47,301 nt of DNA from Alphaproteobacteria bacterium (lineage in GTDB: Bacteria; Pseudomonadota; Alphaproteobacteria; Caulobacterales; Aquidulcibacteraceae): contig JAIYAO010000140.1 of assembly GCA_027488965.1 (NCBI GenBank), positions 1-47,301 on the forward strand, given 5' to 3'. How positions within the stretch are numbered: the first letter of the stretch is position 1; each line of letters opens with the position of its first letter. Positions 19,278-28,168 of this stretch are shown piece by piece. A program made the translations under genes and the position numbers. Under the pieces are notes generated by a model. It searched no databases. It was not told the DNA's origin and saw only the letters and a list, made by a program, of their open reading frames with translations.

Positions 19278-20783
19278 ATGACCGACATTTCCAGACGGCG
19301 CCTCATGGAGGGCGCCGGCGCCGTGGCGTTGGCCGCCGCTGTCCCCGCCTGTTCGCCCAAGGCGCCTGCCCCTGCCGCCGCCGCCGCGGGAGACGTCTTG
19401 GGCGACCTCGATGCGCTGGGCGTGGCCGAGAAGATCAAGGCCGGGGAATTCACCGCCGGCGAGGCCGTGGAGGCGGCCATCGCCCGCGCGCAGAAGATGC
19501 AGCCGGCGCTGAACTTCCTCGTCACCGACATGTTCGACCGCGCCCGCGCCGACGCGGGCAAGGCGGCTGCGGGCCCCTTCACCGGCGTGCCGACGCTGAT
19601 CAAGGACCTGCTCGATGTCACCGGCTTTCCCACCAAGGCCGGTTGCCGCGCGCTCGCCGGCGCACCGCCCGCGCCAACACAATCGAAGTATGCCGACGCG
19701 CTGGTTGCGGCGGGTCTTGTCTCCATCGGCAAATCGACGACGCCGGAGTTCGGCTTCACCGCCACCACCGAGCCGCTGCTCACCGGCCCCACGCGCAATC
19801 CCTGGAACACGGAGTATTCCTCCGGCGGCTCCTCCGGCGGCGCGGCGGCGGCGGTGGACGCAGGCGTGGTGCCCATCGCGCACGCCAGCGACGGCGGCGG
19901 TTCGATCCGCATCCCCGCCGCCTGCTGCGGTCTCGTGGGCCTGAAGCCCTCGCGTGGCCGCGAGATCGATACGGGGCGCGACCAGGGCCCGGTGCCCATC
20001 TCGGTGAACGGCGCGGTGACGAAGAGCGTGCGCGACACCGCCGCCTGGCTTGTCGCGACACAACGCACCGGGACAGTAAAGGTGTTCGAACCCGTGGAGA
20101 TGGTGACGGGCCCCTCCACGCGCCGGCTCAAGATCGGCCTGCAGATCAAGACGCTGCTGGGCAAGGATCCCGACAGCGAAGTGGCCGCCGAGATCGCCGC
20201 CGTGGGCGAAGCGCTGAAGGTGCTGGGCCATGATGTGCGGGAGTTCACCGCGCCTGTGAACGGCCAGACGGTGTCGGATGCATTCACGCTCTACTGGGCG
20301 GGCATGGCGCTTGAAATCCGCGAAGAGATCCGCAAGGCGGCGCCGGGCGCCCCGCTCGAGCAGTTGCTGGAGCCGCTGTCGCTCGGCCTCGCCGACTTCG
20401 CACAGAAACAGGGACCGGCCGCCATGGCGCGCGCGGTGGCGGCGCTGAAGGCCGCCGAGCGCAGCTACGCCGGGATCTTTCCCGGCATCGACGTGCTGCT
20501 CACGCCCGTGCTTGCACGGCCCACCGTAAAGATCGGCGAATTCGCGCCCACGCTGCCGTTCGAAAAGTTCCTGAGCATCCAGGACTATGTGGCCTACACG
20601 CCGCTGATCAACGCCGTGGGCGCGCCTGCGATCTCGCTGCCGCTGGGCTGGACGGCGAGCGGCATGCCCATCGGCGCGCACTTCTGTGCGAAAGCGGGCG
20701 ACGAGAAGACGCTGCTGGAACTTGCCTACGAGATGGAGGAGACGCGCCCCTGGAAGGACCGAAAGGCGCCCACGCACGCCTAA
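19278..20783 (+). CDS. Amidase-signature hydrolase, probable Tat-exported lipoprotein
   Basis: 501 aa. SRRRLMEGAGAVALAAAVPAC is a twin-arginine signal with a lipobox (VPAC), so the enzyme is probably folded in the cytoplasm, exported by Tat and lipidated. The amidase-signature fold carries the Ser-cisSer-Lys triad: K109 in TLIKDLLDV, S185/S186 in SSGGSSGGAAAAV and S209 in DGGGSIRIPAA. The family hydrolyses amides from fatty acid amides to aryl amides; substrate unknown. GGGAGGA precedes the ATG. It is followed after 12 bases by the TauD-like gene (with its own AAAGGAGG), suggesting a shared transcript. Confidence 0.9.
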   Translation: MTDISRRRLMEGAGAVALAAAVPACSPKAPAPAAAAAGDVLGDLDALGVAEKIKAGEFTAGEAVEAAIARAQKMQPALNFLVTDMFDRARADAGKAAAGPFTGVPTLIKDLLDVTGFPTKAGCRALAGAPPAPTQSKYADALVAAGLVSIGKSTTPEFGFTATTEPLLTGPTRNPWNTEYSSGGSSGGAAAAVDAGVVPIAHASDGGGSIRIPAACCGLVGLKPSRGREIDTGRDQGPVPISVNGAVTKSVRDTAAWLVATQRTGTVKVFEPVEMVTGPSTRRLKIGLQIKTLLGKDPDSEVAAEIAAVGEALKVLGHDVREFTAPVNGQTVSDAFTLYWAGMALEIREEIRKAAPGAPLEQLLEPLSLGLADFAQKQGPAAMARAVAALKAAERSYAGIFPGIDVLLTPVLARPTVKIGEFAPTLPFEKFLSIQDYVAYTPLINAVGAPAISLPLGWTASGMPIGAHFCAKAGDEKTLLELAYEMEETRPWKDRKAPTHA

Positions 20784-20795
20784 AGGAGGTAACCC

Positions 20796-21710
20796 ATGAC
20801 CATCCCCCTCAAGCACGACGCCTACACCGCCTTCGAGCCGCGGCCGCTCACGCCGGCCATCGGCGCCGAACTGATCGGCATCGATCTGCGGGAAGACCTC
20901 TCCGACGCCGTCATCGGCGAAGTGCGTCGTGCGCTGCTGCAGTACAAGGTGGTGTTCTTCCGCGACCAGAAGATCACTCGCGCCCGGCACATCGCGTTCG
21001 CGCGCCGCTTCGGTGCGCTGGAGATACATCCCGCCACGCCGAAGGACCAGGAAGACCGCGAGGTGCTGCGCATCGCCCACGGGCCCGATAGCCGCGGGCA
21101 GGAGAACTACTGGCACTCCGACGTGACGTGGCGGGCCGAGCCGTCGCTGGGCTCCATCCTGCGCGCCATCGAAATCCCGCCGGTGGGCGGGGACACGCTG
21201 TTCGCCGACATGGGGGCCGCCTACGACGCGCTGAGCGCGGAGATGAAGCGCATCGTCACCGGCCTCACCGCCACGCACGACATCGCCCGCGTGTTCGCCG
21301 GACGCCTCGGCAAAAGCGCCGAGGACCTGCACGCGAAGTTTCCCCCGGTGGAGCATCCGGTGGTGCGGACCCATCCGGAAACGGGCCGCCAGGTTATCTA
21401 CGTCAACACCGCCTTCACCGACCGCATCAACGGCCTTTCCCGCGCCGAGAGCGACGCGCTGCTGGCGCATCTTTACCGTCAGGCGTCCGTGCCGGAGTTC
21501 CAGTGCCGTTTCCGCTGGGCGCAGGACTCCATCGCCTTCTGGGACAACCGCGCCTGCCAGCACTATGCGGCGTCCGACTACTACCCCGCTGTCCGCATCA
21601 TGGAGCGCGTGACGGTCGCAGGCGACCGGCCGTTTTTCTTTGCTTTACAATTTCCAAACTGGGCGGCATCACCGCAGTGGTCTAGGGTTCCCTCACTCAG
21701 GGAGTGGGGC
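20796..21710 (+). CDS. TauD/TfdA-family 2-oxoglutarate dioxygenase (no own stop; continuous with the cyclase)
   Basis: About 280-305 aa. Fe(II)/2-oxoglutarate dioxygenase with ligands H107 and D109 in YWHSDVTW, distal H256 in ACQHYAASDYYP, and the 2-oxoglutarate arginine in RIMERVTVAGDRP. The family hydroxylates sulfonates, aryloxy acids or betaine-like compounds. AAAGGAGG lies upstream of the ATG and the spacing from the amidase is 12 bases. A normal family member would stop at about residue 280 (AGDRPF), but the frame runs on through 78 AT-richer, intergenic-looking bases into the adenylate cyclase start at 21711. One 1324-aa fusion (20796-24770) is the literal reading; a lost stop or a sequencing indel in the T-run near 21632 is the alternative. 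Confidence 0.85.
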
Positions 21711-24700
21711 ATGACCGGAGAACTTGGGCGCCTGCGCGGGCCGGCGGTTCAGCGGAAGCGGGAATCGCAAGGCTGGCGTACGCGGGCCGTGGCGCTCGCG
21801 GTGCTGGCGATCTTCCTCGCATTGCTCGCGCCCCTCTTCGTCGACAGCACCGCACCGAATCCGCCCCCCGCCGTGCGAGGACAAGTGTCGTTTGCGGGTG
21901 TTTCCCTCGACGAGGCCCCCGCCCGCATAGCGGGTGAATGGAAACTGACATGGGCGAGCCCGAAGACCGGCGACGGCCCGGCGCCAGGCGACACCGCGTT
22001 CGTGAAGGCGCCGGGCTTCTGGCGAGGCACTGCGACCACGACCGGCGTCCCACTCCCGGACATGGGCCGCGTGCGCTACGACCTCGAGATCGCAGGACTG
22101 GATCCGCAACACCGCTACATGTTGCATCTGCCCACCAACTGCCCGGCGACCGAAGTCTGGGTCGACGGGCGGCTTGCCTCCCGGGCAGGCGTGGTCGGCG
22201 CCACGGCCGACGCCACGCGCACCGTTTGGCGGCCGCACGACGTGGCCATCGCACCTGCAGGCCCTGTCGTGCGGCTCGGCATCCAGGTTGCGGCCTTCGA
22301 GCATGAGTGCAACGGCATCCTCGCTGCGCCGCTGCTGGGCGAGGAAGGCGCACTGAACCGCTGGCTGAAAGCCAAGATCGCGCAGGACTTCCTTTTTCAT
22401 GCCACGCTGCTGCTGCTGAGCCTCTACAGCGTCGTGGTCTTCATCTTCCGCCCGGAGGATCGCGCATCGCTCTATCTGAGTGCGAGCCTCCTCTTCTTCC
22501 TGCCGGCATCGACCCTGCTGAGAGTCGAGAACCTCGTTGTCCTTTTTGCGCCGAATATCGCATTCCCCGCGCTGCTGGCCATCGTCTATCCATCCGGCAT
22601 TCTGGCGATCGCGCTTTTCCTTGCGTACGCGCATGCGCTGTTTCCGAAAGAGAGCCCCCGCGGGCTCGTGTGGGCGCAGTTTGCCGGCTACGGCATCGCC
22701 ACCCTGGGGATCTTCGCCCTCATCGTATCCGGCCACACGCGTCTTGCCTCGATCATTTATCCGTTCATCGCCATCGGCTTCATCGCCACGCTGCTGTACA
22801 TCGTCGTGGTGCTGGCGTTCGCCGTGCGCCGCAACCGCCCCGGCGCATGGACCTTCCTCATCGGCATCAGCATTCTCACGGGGGCCCTGGCCATCAGCGT
22901 CGCCACCGCCACGGGCCTCCTCATCGACAATCCGCTCAGCGAGCCGGCGGCGCCAGTCGGCATCCTGTTCCTGCTGTTCTCTCAGGTGCTGCTGCTGGGC
23001 GAGCGATGGGCGAATGCGATCCGCTCGGCGGAGACCATGAACACGGACCTACGCCGCCTGATGGATGTCAGTTCGGCGATCACCTCGGAGATCCGCATCG
23101 AGACGCTGCTGGCCAAGATTGTCGCCGCCACCAGCAATTTCCTGCACGCCGACCGCAGCTCGCTGTTCCTGTTCGACGCGCGCCGCAACTTTCTCTGGTC
23201 GCTCGTGGCGCAGGGGCTGGGACGGCGCGAAATCCATCTCGGCGCCGATGAAGGCATCGCCGGCCTTGCCTTCTCCAGCGGCGCCACCGTGAACGTGCAG
23301 GATGCCTACAAGCACCCGAAGTTCAACCGTGAGGTGGACGAGTCGACGGGCTACCGCACGAAGACCATTCTCGCCATGCCCATCGCGGCGCGCGACGGGC
23401 GCAGGCTTGGCGTGATGCAGGCGCTGAATCAGCTGGACGGGCGCAGTTTCGACGATGGCGACATCGAGCGCATGCGCGCCTTCGCCTCGCAGGCTGCCAT
23501 CGCCATCGACAACGCGACGCTCTTCTCCGAAGTGGTGGAGGCGCGCAACTACAACGAAAGCATCCTCGGCTCCATGTCGAACGGCGTCATCACGCTGGAC
23601 GCCGAGGGCCGCCTGATGAAGATGAACGCCGCCGCCTGCGCGATCATGGAGATCGAGGCGGACCGGGTGGTCGGGCGCCACTTCAGCGAGGTGCTTGTGG
23701 GGGACAACGCCTGGTTTGTCCCCGAGATCGGCGGCGTGCTGTCCGACGGGCGCCCGCGTACGTTCCTCGACGTGAACTTCCGCACCGGTGCGGGCCGCAT
23801 CGCCGACATGAACGTCCAGATCGTCCCGTTGCGGCTTGAGGGCGCCAACAACGGACTCCTCGTGCTCGCCGAGGACATCAGCGAGGAAAAGCGCCTTGAG
23901 GGCGCCATGCGCCGGTTCATGACCCCGCAAGTGGTCGACCAGGTGCTGCAGAACCGCGACGACATCCTGTTCGGCACCTCGTGCCGCGCGAGCGTGCTGT
24001 TCGCCGACATCCGCAACTTCACCACCATGGCCGAGACGCTGACGCCGCGCGAAACCGTGGACATGCTGAACGAGATCTTCGCCGAGCTTGTGGAGGCCGT
24101 TTCAAGCCACGATGGCGTGCTCGACAAGTTCATGGGCGATGCGGTGATGGCGGTGTACGGGGCGCCCCTGTCGAGCGGACGCGACACGGAGAACGCCATC
24201 GACAGCGCCACCGCCATGATGGGCGGGGTGCAGGCGCTCAACGAGCGGCGCGCCGCGCGCGGCGCCTCGCCGCTGCAGCTGGGCATTGGCATCGCCTCGG
24301 GGGATGTGGTGGCCGGCACGATCGGCTCGCCCAAGCGCATGGACTACACGGTCATCGGCGACAGCGTGAACCTGGCGTCACGCCTGCAGAACACCACCAA
24401 GCACTACAAGGCCGGCATCGTGGTGTGCGAGGCCACCTCTCGCGCGGTGGCCGATCCCGATCAGCTGCGCCAGCTCGACACCATCCGCGTGCGCGGTCGC
24501 GCACGCCCGGAGCGCATCTATCAGGTGCTGACCTACCACTCCGACGCCACCTTCCCGAACATGGCGGCCACGCTGGGCGCGTACCGCACCGGCATGGCCT
24601 ATCTCGGTGCGCGCAACTGGGCGGGCGCAGTGGAGGCGTTCGCGGAGGCCCTGCGGCAGTGCCCGGATGACCGGCCCTCCGCGCTGCAGCTTGAGCGGGC

Positions 24701-24770
24701 GCGCCAGCTCGCCGCCAACCCGCCGCCGGCGGACTGGGACGGCGTGTGGGCGTCGCCCGACGAAGCGTGA
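21711..24770 (+). CDS. Membrane adenylate cyclase: 7TM sensor, GAF, PAS, class III catalytic domain
   Basis: 1019 aa from the ATG at 21711, which has GGGAGTGGGGC upstream. Order: first membrane segment (about 24-45), an exported jelly-roll-like sensor of about 170 residues, seven membrane helices (about 225-440) as in 7TMR-DISM receptors, GAF (about 465-610), PAS (about 620-730), then a class III cyclase domain (about 755-930) and a C-terminal helical tail. Catalytic residues are complete: metal-binding Asp in FADIRNFT and GDAVMAVYG, adenine-selecting Lys in LDKFMGD and Asp in MDYTVIGDSVN, and Asn/Arg in NLASRLQ. This predicts cAMP rather than cGMP. The frame is open from the TauD gene without a stop. 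Confidence 0.9.
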   Translation: MTGELGRLRGPAVQRKRESQGWRTRAVALAVLAIFLALLAPLFVDSTAPNPPPAVRGQVSFAGVSLDEAPARIAGEWKLTWASPKTGDGPAPGDTAFVKAPGFWRGTATTTGVPLPDMGRVRYDLEIAGLDPQHRYMLHLPTNCPATEVWVDGRLASRAGVVGATADATRTVWRPHDVAIAPAGPVVRLGIQVAAFEHECNGILAAPLLGEEGALNRWLKAKIAQDFLFHATLLLLSLYSVVVFIFRPEDRASLYLSASLLFFLPASTLLRVENLVVLFAPNIAFPALLAIVYPSGILAIALFLAYAHALFPKESPRGLVWAQFAGYGIATLGIFALIVSGHTRLASIIYPFIAIGFIATLLYIVVVLAFAVRRNRPGAWTFLIGISILTGALAISVATATGLLIDNPLSEPAAPVGILFLLFSQVLLLGERWANAIRSAETMNTDLRRLMDVSSAITSEIRIETLLAKIVAATSNFLHADRSSLFLFDARRNFLWSLVAQGLGRREIHLGADEGIAGLAFSSGATVNVQDAYKHPKFNREVDESTGYRTKTILAMPIAARDGRRLGVMQALNQLDGRSFDDGDIERMRAFASQAAIAIDNATLFSEVVEARNYNESILGSMSNGVITLDAEGRLMKMNAAACAIMEIEADRVVGRHFSEVLVGDNAWFVPEIGGVLSDGRPRTFLDVNFRTGAGRIADMNVQIVPLRLEGANNGLLVLAEDISEEKRLEGAMRRFMTPQVVDQVLQNRDDILFGTSCRASVLFADIRNFTTMAETLTPRETVDMLNEIFAELVEAVSSHDGVLDKFMGDAVMAVYGAPLSSGRDTENAIDSATAMMGGVQALNERRAARGASPLQLGIGIASGDVVAGTIGSPKRMDYTVIGDSVNLASRLQNTTKHYKAGIVVCEATSRAVADPDQLRQLDTIRVRGRARPERIYQVLTYHSDATFPNMAATLGAYRTGMAYLGARNWAGAVEAFAEALRQCPDDRPSALQLERARQLAANPPPADWDGVWASPDEA

Positions 24771-24773
24771 GCC

Positions 24774-25553
24774 TCAGCCCTTCTGGGCGCGCCCGCGCGC
24801 CATGACGCCTTCGCGGCTCTTTGCAACGGCGTCGGGCGTCACCGCCGCGTTGAGCTTGCTTGAGCGCTTGCCCTCCAGCTTCATCGCCTTGCCGAAAGAG
24901 CGCGCGTACCCGTCATCGATGAGGCGCTTATAGGCCTGCACCCTGTCGGCGGGCGCGCTGGCGATATCGGCGGCGAGCTTGAGCGCCGCGGGCAAAAGCT
25001 CCTCGGGCGCCACGACGCGGTTGACGAGGCCCCACGCCAGCGCCGTCTCCGCATCGATGAAGTTGCCGCTGAGCGAGGCCTCCTTCGCGCGGCTGACGCC
25101 CACAAGGCGCGACAGCTTCTGCGACAGGCCCCAGCCCGGCATGATGCCCACGCGCGCATGCGTATCGGCGAACTTCGCGTTGGTGGAGGCGATGAGGATG
25201 TCGCACGCGAGCGCCACCTCGAAGCCGCCCGTGATGGCCGCGCCGTTGATCGCCCCGATCACCGGTTTGGCGCAGGTTTCGATGGCGGCTACGGGATTGC
25301 TCCTGGCGTCCGTGGCGTTGGCGGCGCCGAGGGCGGAGGCGTCGGCGCCCAGCTCCTTCAGGTCGAGGCCCGCGGTGAACGCGCGGCCGGCGCCGGTGAG
25401 CACCACGGCGCGCACGCCATCGTCGTCGTTCAGCGCGGCGAACACGCGCGCAAGCTCTGCGCGCAGCGCCTTCGACAGCGCATTCATCGCCTCGGGGCGA
25501 TTGAGGGTGACGAGGGCGACGCCGTCGGTCGTTTCGACGAGAATGAGGCTCAT
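24774..25553 (-). CDS. Enoyl-CoA hydratase/isomerase (crotonase) family protein
   Basis: 259 aa cytoplasmic crotonase-fold enzyme. The oxyanion-hole segments GRAFTAGLDLKEL and INGAAITGGFEVALACD are present. By alignment with classical hydratase, the first catalytic glutamate position (in PEINLGI) is replaced in DTHARVGIMPGWG, whereas the second (AKEASLSG) is kept. The enzyme may therefore not be a standard short-chain hydratase. The ATG overlaps the stop of the MliC-like gene (ATGA); it is the last gene of an acyl-CoA synthetase/lipoprotein/crotonase operon. Confidence 0.9.
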   Translation of the reverse strand: MSLILVETTDGVALVTLNRPEAMNALSKALRAELARVFAALNDDDGVRAVVLTGAGRAFTAGLDLKELGADASALGAANATDARSNPVAAIETCAKPVIGAINGAAITGGFEVALACDILIASTNAKFADTHARVGIMPGWGLSQKLSRLVGVSRAKEASLSGNFIDAETALAWGLVNRVVAPEELLPAALKLAADIASAPADRVQAYKRLIDDGYARSFGKAMKLEGKRSSKLNAAVTPDAVAKSREGVMARGRAQKG

Positions 25554-25906
25554 GGGGTCTCCGGGTCCGTGGTGCAGTTGGTGACGGCCTCGCCTTCGGC
25601 GAAATAGGCCTCGGTCATGCCTTTGGAATGGAACCGCACGCCGTCGGCCTCGAACAGGTTGCCCGAGGCGGCGATGGCCGCCGGCAGCGTCAGCCTGCGA
25701 CCGTCGCCGAACGTGAGATCGACGCGATCAGGATCGGTGAAGTACGCCATCGCGATCGTGCGCCCGTCCTCGCAGGTCCACTGCGCCACGTCCACCGGCG
25801 GAGCCTCCACCGCCGCCGGCGCCGTCGCCGCGGGCGGCGCCTTGGCCGGGGAACACGCCGCCAGCGCGCCCGCCATCGCCGCGAAGACCCATCGGTTCAT
25901 GCGCAT
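25550..25906 (-). CDS. MliC-like (C-type lysozyme inhibitor family) lipoprotein, copy 1
   Basis: 118 aa from the ATG at 25906, which has AAGGAGG five bases upstream; an ATG at 25921 overlapping the previous stop (ATGA) is the alternative. The signal ends in lipobox LAAC. After an Ala/Pro linker comes an MliC-like domain: WTCEDGRTIAMAYF, DRVDLTFGDGRRLTLPAAIAASGNLFEADGVRFHSKGMTEAYF and a second cysteine in VTNC. MliC proteins inhibit C-type lysozyme at the cell envelope. The typical SGxRY inhibitory loop reads ASGNLF here, so true inhibition is uncertain. It is flanked by a paralogue and by acyl-CoA genes. Confidence 0.8.
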   Translation of the reverse strand: MRMNRWVFAAMAGALAACSPAKAPPAATAPAAVEAPPVDVAQWTCEDGRTIAMAYFTDPDRVDLTFGDGRRLTLPAAIAASGNLFEADGVRFHSKGMTEAYFAEGEAVTNCTTDPETP

Positions 25907-25917
25907 GCCTGCCTCCT

Positions 25918-26310
25918 TCATTCGCCGGCTTCATTCGCCGGCCGCGCGCGCCGGCACACGAAGGACGCGGTCCCCCGGGTGAGCAGCGCGCGGTCCTCGA
26001 TGGTCTGAAAACTGACACCGTCGCCCTCGTAGAGCGCCCCGGCGCCGGACATGGCCGCGCCCAGCGTGGCGGGGGCGCCATCGTCGAAGGCGATCTCCAC
26101 GCGGTCGGGCTCGGCCAGGAAGGCGGCCCGCACCATCACCAGCGTCGCGGCATCGCCGCACGCCCACCGCGACACCTCCACGGGCGCCTGTCGGGGCGCG
26201 GGGATGGTCGTGGTCGCCACAGGCGCGCCCGGCGTGGGCGACTGCGGCGCAGGCTGGGTGCAGCCCGCCAGCGCGATCGCCACCGCCGCCAGTGCGCGCG
26301 CCGGCGCCAT
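25918..26310 (-). CDS. MliC-like lipoprotein, copy 2 (diverged)
   Basis: 130 aa. Signal peptide with lipobox LAGC, a Pro/Thr-rich linker, then a domain laid out like the neighbouring MliC-like protein: RWACGDAATLVMVRAAF, DRVEIAFDDGAPATLGAAMSGAGALYEGDGVSFQTIEDRALL and a C-terminal FVCRR with the paired cysteine. The two genes are clearly tandem paralogues. The ATG at 26310 was chosen; a TTG at 26319 overlaps the acyl-CoA synthetase stop (TTGA) and could be the coupled start. Function as lysozyme inhibitor is only an inference from the fold pattern. Confidence 0.75.
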   Translation of the reverse strand: MAPARALAAVAIALAGCTQPAPQSPTPGAPVATTTIPAPRQAPVEVSRWACGDAATLVMVRAAFLAEPDRVEIAFDDGAPATLGAAMSGAGALYEGDGVSFQTIEDRALLTRGTASFVCRRARPANEAGE

Positions 26311-26315
26311 CCCCG

Positions 26316-28058
26316 TCAACCGCCGAACGCGCTCTTGAGGTCGCGCTTCAGGATCTTGCCGTTGGCGTTGCGCGGCAGCGTCTCGGGCCAGAACAGGATC
26401 GTCACCGGCACCTTGAAGGCCGCCAGCTTCTGGGCGACGTGGTGGCGCAGTTCCGCTTCATCGGCCTGCGCGCCCGGCTTCAGGTGGACGATGGCGCCCG
26501 GCTCCTCGCCCAGGGTCTGGTGCGGGATGCCGACGACGGCGGCGTCCATCACCGCGGGATGATCGTAGAGCGCGTTCTCCACTTCCACGCAGTAGATGTT
26601 CTCGCCGCCGCGGATCAGCATGTCCTTGGCGCGGTCGACGATGTAGACGAACCCTTCCTCGTCGACCTTCGCCAGATCGCCCGTCTTCACCAAGCAGTTC
26701 ACGAACGTCTCGGCGGTGGCTTCGGGCTTCTGCCAGTAGCCGCGCACCACGATGGGGCCGCGGTACCAGAGCTCGCCCACCTCGCCCACTGGCACGTCGC
26801 GCTCGCCCTCGCCCACGATGCGCACTTCGCCGGTGGCGCTGGGCGGGCCGCAGCTGGAGGGGCGCAGGATGTAGTCCTCCGCCGAATTGGATGTGGCGGT
26901 GGCGGACGTTTCCGTCATGCCCCAGCCCTGACCGGCGTGGGCGTTGGGGAACGTCTGCTTGATGCGCTTCACAAGCTCCGGCGCCGAAGGCGCGCCGCCG
27001 TAGGCGACCGCGTCGATGCTGGAGAGATCGAACTCCTTCGCGCGCGGATGCTCGATCACCTGCCAGGCGATGGTGGGCACGCCGCCGATCTGGTTGATCT
27101 TCTCGCGCTCGATGAGGCCCAGCGCCTGCTCGGCGTCCCACTTGCGCTGCAGCACGATCTTGGCGCCGCCAAACATGGCCGGCACCATCACCGCAAAACA
27201 CCCCGTGGCATGGAAGAAGGGCACGCTCAGCAGCACCGCGCGCTGGGGGGCGTCGGGATCGGGCGCCGGCGGCGCCTCGCCGCGGCGCAGGAACGCGCGC
27301 GCCTGCGCGGACGCCGCGTTGAAGAAGTTGGAAATGATGTTGCGGTGGGTGATCACCGCGCCCTTCGGCTTTCCGGTGGTGCCGGAGGTGTAGAAGATGG
27401 TGCAGTCGTCGTCGGGGGCGAGATCGGTCGGCGGCGGCGTCTCGTCCGGCAGGGCGCCCCACGCGCTCACGGGGCCGATGACGCTCTCCAGTTTCACCAC
27501 GCGCGGATCGGCGATCTCTTCCACGGCGCGCGAGACGAACAGGCGCTCGAGCGCGGGACACGCATCGACGTGCTCGCGCACGCGCTCCCACCGCTCATGG
27601 TCGAGGATCGCCACCTTGGCGCCGGAGTCCGCGAGGCCGTACTCCAGCTCCGGCCCCGTCCACCACGCATTCAGCGGGGTGACGATGGCGCCGATGAGGG
27701 CCGCCCCCCAGAACGCCGCGGACCACTCCGGCAGGTTGCGCATGATGATGGCGACGCGGTCGCCCTTCACCACGCCTTCCGCCTTCAGGCGGCGCGCCAC
27801 CGCGGTGGCGGCGCGGGCGTGGTCGGCGAAGGTGGCGCGTTCGCCCTCGTAGACGAGATAGGTGCGCGCGGCGTGCGCCTTGCCCAGCGTCCAGATGTCG
27901 GCCAGCGTCGGGGGCGCGTTTTTCCATATCTTCAGGCGGACGCCGCGGATCTCGGCTTCACCCACCTCGAACATGCTGCCCGGCTGCGCGATCAGCGCGT
28001 GCGCGGCGGCCACAGACATGGCTGGAAAGTTTGGCGGCAGCGCCGGCCCGTCCGTCAT
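26316..28058 (-). CDS. Acyl-CoA synthetase (AMP-forming)
   Basis: 580 aa adenylate-forming ligase. Motifs: FYTSGTTGKPKGAVITHRN (P-loop), GWGMTETSATAT, GELWYRGP, KTGDLAKVDEEGFVYIVDRAKDMLIRGGENIYCVEVENAL, and NANGKILKRDL with the C-terminal catalytic lysine. PFFHATGCF is typical of the long/medium-chain and aromatic acid branch. An N-terminal extension of about 60 residues (including IRGVRLKIWKNAPPTLADIW) is common to this alphaproteobacterial subgroup. It heads a minus-strand operon whose other members are two lipoproteins and a crotonase; substrate unknown. Confidence 0.92.
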   Translation of the reverse strand: MTDGPALPPNFPAMSVAAAHALIAQPGSMFEVGEAEIRGVRLKIWKNAPPTLADIWTLGKAHAARTYLVYEGERATFADHARAATAVARRLKAEGVVKGDRVAIIMRNLPEWSAAFWGAALIGAIVTPLNAWWTGPELEYGLADSGAKVAILDHERWERVREHVDACPALERLFVSRAVEEIADPRVVKLESVIGPVSAWGALPDETPPPTDLAPDDDCTIFYTSGTTGKPKGAVITHRNIISNFFNAASAQARAFLRRGEAPPAPDPDAPQRAVLLSVPFFHATGCFAVMVPAMFGGAKIVLQRKWDAEQALGLIEREKINQIGGVPTIAWQVIEHPRAKEFDLSSIDAVAYGGAPSAPELVKRIKQTFPNAHAGQGWGMTETSATATSNSAEDYILRPSSCGPPSATGEVRIVGEGERDVPVGEVGELWYRGPIVVRGYWQKPEATAETFVNCLVKTGDLAKVDEEGFVYIVDRAKDMLIRGGENIYCVEVENALYDHPAVMDAAVVGIPHQTLGEEPGAIVHLKPGAQADEAELRHHVAQKLAAFKVPVTILFWPETLPRNANGKILKRDLKSAFGG

Positions 28059-28168
28059 GCGTCTCTCCCGGTAGGGCGTCGTCTCAAGCGCGCCGCTGGC
28101 GTCTTATCAGCATGGCCGGGGGCGGATGAAAACCCTTGGTCGGCTCCGGGGACGCGTTCGGGCCGCCC

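Noticed and set aside
19182-21563. Upstream continuation of the tlyA frame
   Set aside because: TlyA starts at 19181; the extension is antisense to the amidase and TauD genes and has no homology.
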